Positions 6,097 to 8,629 of a stretch of 8,629 bases of DNA are shown piece by piece. Position 1 is the first letter of the stretch. The number at the start of each line of letters is the position of its first letter. The notes below the pieces were generated by a model that saw only the letters and a list, made by a program, of their open reading frames with translations, was not told the DNA's origin and did not search any database. The translations under genes were made by a program, and so were the position numbers. Origin of the DNA: Euryarchaeota archaeon UBA130 (lineage in GTDB: Archaea; Thermoplasmatota; Poseidoniia; Poseidoniales; Thalassarchaeaceae); assembly GCA_002505775.1 (NCBI GenBank), contig DAVY01000005.1:15098-23726 (forward strand). Direction: 5' to 3'.

Positions 6097-6924
6097 ATGA
6101 CGGGTGAGTGGGAGGACTCGGGGCTTTGGCTGATAGGACTAGGGCCTGGTGATCTGAGGCATATGACGAATCTTGCAGTAGAGGCGGCTAGGTCATCGGA
6201 CAGGCGATACCTAGAGGGGTACACCGCTATACTCCCCGAAGACCAGGAGGAGGGGCTTGCCGAACTCGTCGGGAGCTGGGAGAGGGCGATGAGAGAGACA
6301 GTGGAGCGCCCGGATGAGATGATCATGGAGGCGAAGAACAGGAGGGTCTCCCTTATGGTAGTCGGGGACCCCATGCAGGCGACCACTCACATAGACCTGA
6401 AGATTAGGTGTGAGGAGGAGGGTGTTCCCTTCTATGTCATACCAGGAATTTCAGCTACCAGTCTCGCAGTGTCCTTGTCTGGGCTACAATCCTACAGATT
6501 TGGAAGGCAGGTCACCATCCCTTACCAGTACGGCGATTACCTTCCAGTATCTCCCCTGGAGATGATTGTCGGCAACCAGATGAATAATCTGCACACCCTG
6601 GTTCTTCTGGACCTGGATCCAACCGGCATGGGCGTAGATGCACCCATTCCAATGTCCCCAGAGCAGGCATTTTCCACTGTGATGGAAATGGCTGGACGCC
6701 TCGATGATAAGGAAGGCGATTTCTTTGACTCACTCGAATCCCGCATACCTGAGTGGGACTGCATACTACTCAGTGACATTGGAACGGCTGATCAACGTCT
6801 CGTTTCAGGCTCATTCTCCGAGATCTCGGATGTCGCAGGCGGGCGCATTCATTGCTTTATTTTCCCCGCCTCATTCAGCGGGATGGAGCGAGATGCCTTT
6901 GAGCACCATAAAGCGGATACCTGA
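6097..6924 (+). CDS. dphB: Diphthine synthase (diphthamide biosynthesis methyltransferase)
   Basis: 275 residues, ATG 6097 to TGA 6922-6924, close to the usual archaeal length of about 265. The enzyme uses S-adenosylmethionine to trimethylate the modified histidine of elongation factor 2 on the way to diphthamide. Seen: LIGLGPGD (12-19), the SAM-binding start of the tetrapyrrole-methylase fold; YLEGYTAIL (38-46); VVGDPMQATTHIDL (88-101), a strong DphB signature; VIPGISATSLAVSLSGLQSYRFG (114-136), the next conserved block; and a C-terminal half that follows the family more loosely. No other in-frame ATG upstream is compatible with the divergent trm5 start. No Shine-Dalgarno is visible, so the mRNA may be leaderless. 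Only 25 bases separate its ATG from the trm5 ATG. Confidence 0.95.
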   Translation: MTGEWEDSGLWLIGLGPGDLRHMTNLAVEAARSSDRRYLEGYTAILPEDQEEGLAELVGSWERAMRETVERPDEMIMEAKNRRVSLMVVGDPMQATTHIDLKIRCEEEGVPFYVIPGISATSLAVSLSGLQSYRFGRQVTIPYQYGDYLPVSPLEMIVGNQMNNLHTLVLLDLDPTGMGVDAPIPMSPEQAFSTVMEMAGRLDDKEGDFFDSLESRIPEWDCILLSDIGTADQRLVSGSFSEISDVAGGRIHCFIFPASFSGMERDAFEHHKADT

Positions 6925-6951
6925 TTTGGTAGGAAGTACTCGGAGAGGCCA

Positions 6952-6957
6952 GAGGAG
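6952..6957 (+). promoter_or_regulatory. Possible Shine-Dalgarno for the long downstream gene
   Basis: GAGGAG ends 8 bases before ATG 6966. It is complementary to part of the conserved CCUCC end of archaeal 16S rRNA. It supports this ATG and fits translation from a dphB-linked transcript, in contrast to the leaderless-looking starts elsewhere in the window. The surrounding purine-rich sequence makes a chance match possible. Confidence 0.4.
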
Positions 6958-6965
6958 CGGAGAGA

Positions 6966-8629
6966 ATGGCCAAACCACCTGCTGAAGTTAGCTTTCCGGG
7001 GAGCAGAAACAGGAGGAAGAAGGTCCGAGTTAGGGGCATCAAGCAGGCTTCGAAGGAAATTCAGAGAAGGCTCGAGTCGAATCTCGAGACCCTCCTCAAT
7101 GACCCTGAGTGCTTCGTCCCGGAAATTACCGGGGAGCTAGGCAAGGTATCCTTCTTCGGATCAAAGGACAGGATGGCAATGACCCTCAAGGAGATTGAGA
7201 TTCTGGCGGCCAAGAGGCATGACCAGAGATGGCTCAAGAAGAGGATGGTCAAGAAGGGTGGTGACGAGGTTTGCAGGGCCCTTGCTGGAAGTCTGTTGGC
7301 AGCCGGAGAGGAGGACCTGTCGACAGTTTCCGTGTTCAAACACCCCCTCTATGGGACCTCGAGCTACCTCCGCAGGGGCAACGGCAAGCAGAGCCACCTT
7401 GCTGGAATTCAGAACTTCAACCATCCCAGGCTGAGGCTCTTGGTGTGGGACGGTCATGCGAAGGCCGGACAGCATTTCTTCTCGTGGGACGGTGGTTTCG
7501 TCTGCTCGTGCTCGAAAGCCGAGGCGCCCCCAGAATGGGTTGACTGGGTTCTTGACAAGTCCTCTGTGGACCTATCCGGAGATGAAGTCAAGTGGACGGT
7601 CGGTCTGACCGAGGAGATGGTCAGAGACGAGGAATTCAGTGAGAACGGATGGGTTCTACTGACGTTCCAGGACGGGACCAAGGTCGGGATTTCCCCCACG
7701 TCCCTGGCAAAGACGGAGGAGCCTTTCGCCCAGAGCCTGGCAATCACGATGATGCCTCCAAACAAACTGGGAGAGGTGTGTGAGGCAGAGTGGATGTGGA
7801 GGCCGAGAGGGTGGCCCGAGGGGGAGAGTCTGCCATCCGAGGGGCTGGAGAGGCTGAGTGAGGTTCTGGATACCTGGCTGAGGATGTCGCTGGACGACGC
7901 CAAGCTCTCAGAGGCATGCAGAGCCAGTGTCCTGAACTCGATAGAGGAGGGTCACGTGGTCGGGAGCTCTTGGTTCCACGAAGAGGACAGGGCGGGCTTC
8001 CTGAATCATCTAACGGGAACTGATGACGAGAAAAGGGCGATTTCCACGATTCTGGACTCACTGGACAGAGGGATTCACATCAGATCCGACGGGGTCGTAC
8101 TGAATCTGGATTCGGATGTGGTCAGGATGGAGCAGGGCGCATGTCATCCAAACCTCGTGTCACTGTGGCCCGCTCACGGGAAGACAGTACTGGCGGGGAT
8201 GTTCGGACTGAGTGACGAGGAGTCACAAGGCATCCTAGAGAGGCAGGCCAGGAGGAAGCAGGGATTCGGTGCATTCCTCAGAGAGCTTGGGGAGGAGCTG
8301 GACACAGAGATGAGGCTTCGTAGGCTCCCGTGGGAAAACGAGGAGCTGCCCGAGCCCCTGGGTATGGCTGACAGGCTGATCAGGAAGGCCGTCGGGGACG
8401 GGGTCCCCTCCACTGTCTCCCTAGCAAGGAAGGGCAAGGGGCTCGAGTCCGCCATGGGTTGGTCATGGTTAGTCGTCCACAACAAGACCGAGTCAGACGC
8501 CTGGAGGTTCGATGAGTCGATAAGAGACAAGGGAGGAGATTGGGTGCCGGCACTACAAGCCCTGTGGGACGCAGCCGAGGACCTCCTCCTGAATGACATA
8601 GAGGAGGCCGAGGAGGACTACAAGAACGC
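6966..8629 (+). CDS. Unrecognised large protein, at least 554 aa, partial at right edge
   Basis: Open from ATG 6966 to the window end without a stop (554 codons plus two bases). I do not recognise the family. Seen: a strongly basic N-terminus (residues 13-37, many Arg/Lys) that could bind nucleic acid; an apparently mixed alpha/beta region 55-270 containing a CSC motif (180-182) and several Trp; a helical stretch about 291-380; and an acidic, helix-prone end (about 530-554). There are no transmembrane segments, no signal peptide, no convincing Walker A (HGKT at 404-407 lacks the upstream glycines) and no zinc-finger pairs. The protein is rich in Trp and Glu, and its codons end mostly in G or C with frequent AGG and GAG. 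It begins 41 bases after the dphB stop on the same strand, so co-transcription is likely. Coding status is supported by length and codon pattern; function is unknown. Confidence 0.8.
   Translation, partial: MAKPPAEVSFPGSRNRRKKVRVRGIKQASKEIQRRLESNLETLLNDPECFVPEITGELGKVSFFGSKDRMAMTLKEIEILAAKRHDQRWLKKRMVKKGGDEVCRALAGSLLAAGEEDLSTVSVFKHPLYGTSSYLRRGNGKQSHLAGIQNFNHPRLRLLVWDGHAKAGQHFFSWDGGFVCSCSKAEAPPEWVDWVLDKSSVDLSGDEVKWTVGLTEEMVRDEEFSENGWVLLTFQDGTKVGISPTSLAKTEEPFAQSLAITMMPPNKLGEVCEAEWMWRPRGWPEGESLPSEGLERLSEVLDTWLRMSLDDAKLSEACRASVLNSIEEGHVVGSSWFHEEDRAGFLNHLTGTDDEKRAISTILDSLDRGIHIRSDGVVLNLDSDVVRMEQGACHPNLVSLWPAHGKTVLAGMFGLSDEESQGILERQARRKQGFGAFLRELGEELDTEMRLRRLPWENEELPEPLGMADRLIRKAVGDGVPSTVSLARKGKGLESAMGWSWLVVHNKTESDAWRFDESIRDKGGDWVPALQALWDAAEDLLLNDIEEAEEDYKN

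Noticed and set aside
6072..6386. Upstream extension of trm5 by 105 residues
   Set aside because: The extension overlaps dphB antisense, is Ser/Pro-rich and has no Trm5 similarity; the family N-terminus begins near residue 106 of the long frame.
8181..8192. HGKT in the large right-edge protein as a possible Walker A motif
   Set aside because: The GxxxxGK[ST] pattern is absent because the required upstream glycine is missing, and no Walker B follows at a sensible distance.

Overview
The window reads as a stretch of archaeal chromosome, most likely euryarchaeal. A marine Thermoplasmatota relative such as Marine Group II/III would fit, but that lineage call is inference. The archaeal signature comes from a diphthine synthase (dphB), a Trm5-type tRNA(G37) methyltransferase, a stand-alone glutamine-amidotransferase subunit of GMP synthetase (guaA subunit A), an RNA polymerase subunit P (rpoP) and an RFC small-subunit-like clamp-loader ATPase. 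Most genes lack a clear Shine-Dalgarno sequence, and arginine is written mostly with AGG/AGA codons.

Layout, left to right. Bases 1-944 (minus) hold the N-terminal 314 residues of an SdhA/FrdA-family flavoprotein that runs off the left edge and lacks substrate-binding residues expected of the family. Bases 970-2433 (minus) encode an unrecognised 487-residue membrane protein, 25 bases upstream of the flavoprotein and probably co-transcribed with it. A tRNA-Arg(CCT) lies on the plus strand at 2537-2614. Then comes a minus-strand information-processing block read right to left: guaA subunit A (4125-4712), rpoP (3803-4075) and the RFC-like gene (2633-3766). A tRNA-Asp(GTC) lies on the plus strand at 4792-4867. 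The trm5 gene (4875-6071, minus) converges on that tRNA and is divergent from dphB (6097-6924, plus), with only 25 bases between the two start codons. A long unrecognised plus-strand gene (6966 to the right edge, at least 554 residues) follows dphB.

Functionally, the centre is a housekeeping cluster for translation, transcription and replication: tRNA methylation, EF-2 diphthamide synthesis, two tRNAs, an RNA polymerase subunit, a clamp-loader subunit and GMP synthesis. There is no CRISPR array, insertion sequence or integrase, and no recognisable defence system. The most unusual items are departures from family norms: the SdhA-like protein without its substrate-binding Thr-Glu pair, the clamp-loader protein with an altered Walker B, no sensor-1 Asn and a proline/glycine-rich insertion, and an RpoP with a second zinc ribbon in front. 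Two large proteins, at 970-2433 and 6966-8629, could not be assigned a function by eye. No gene-free stretch exceeds about 300 bases; the longest is the roughly 100 bases upstream of tRNA-Arg.
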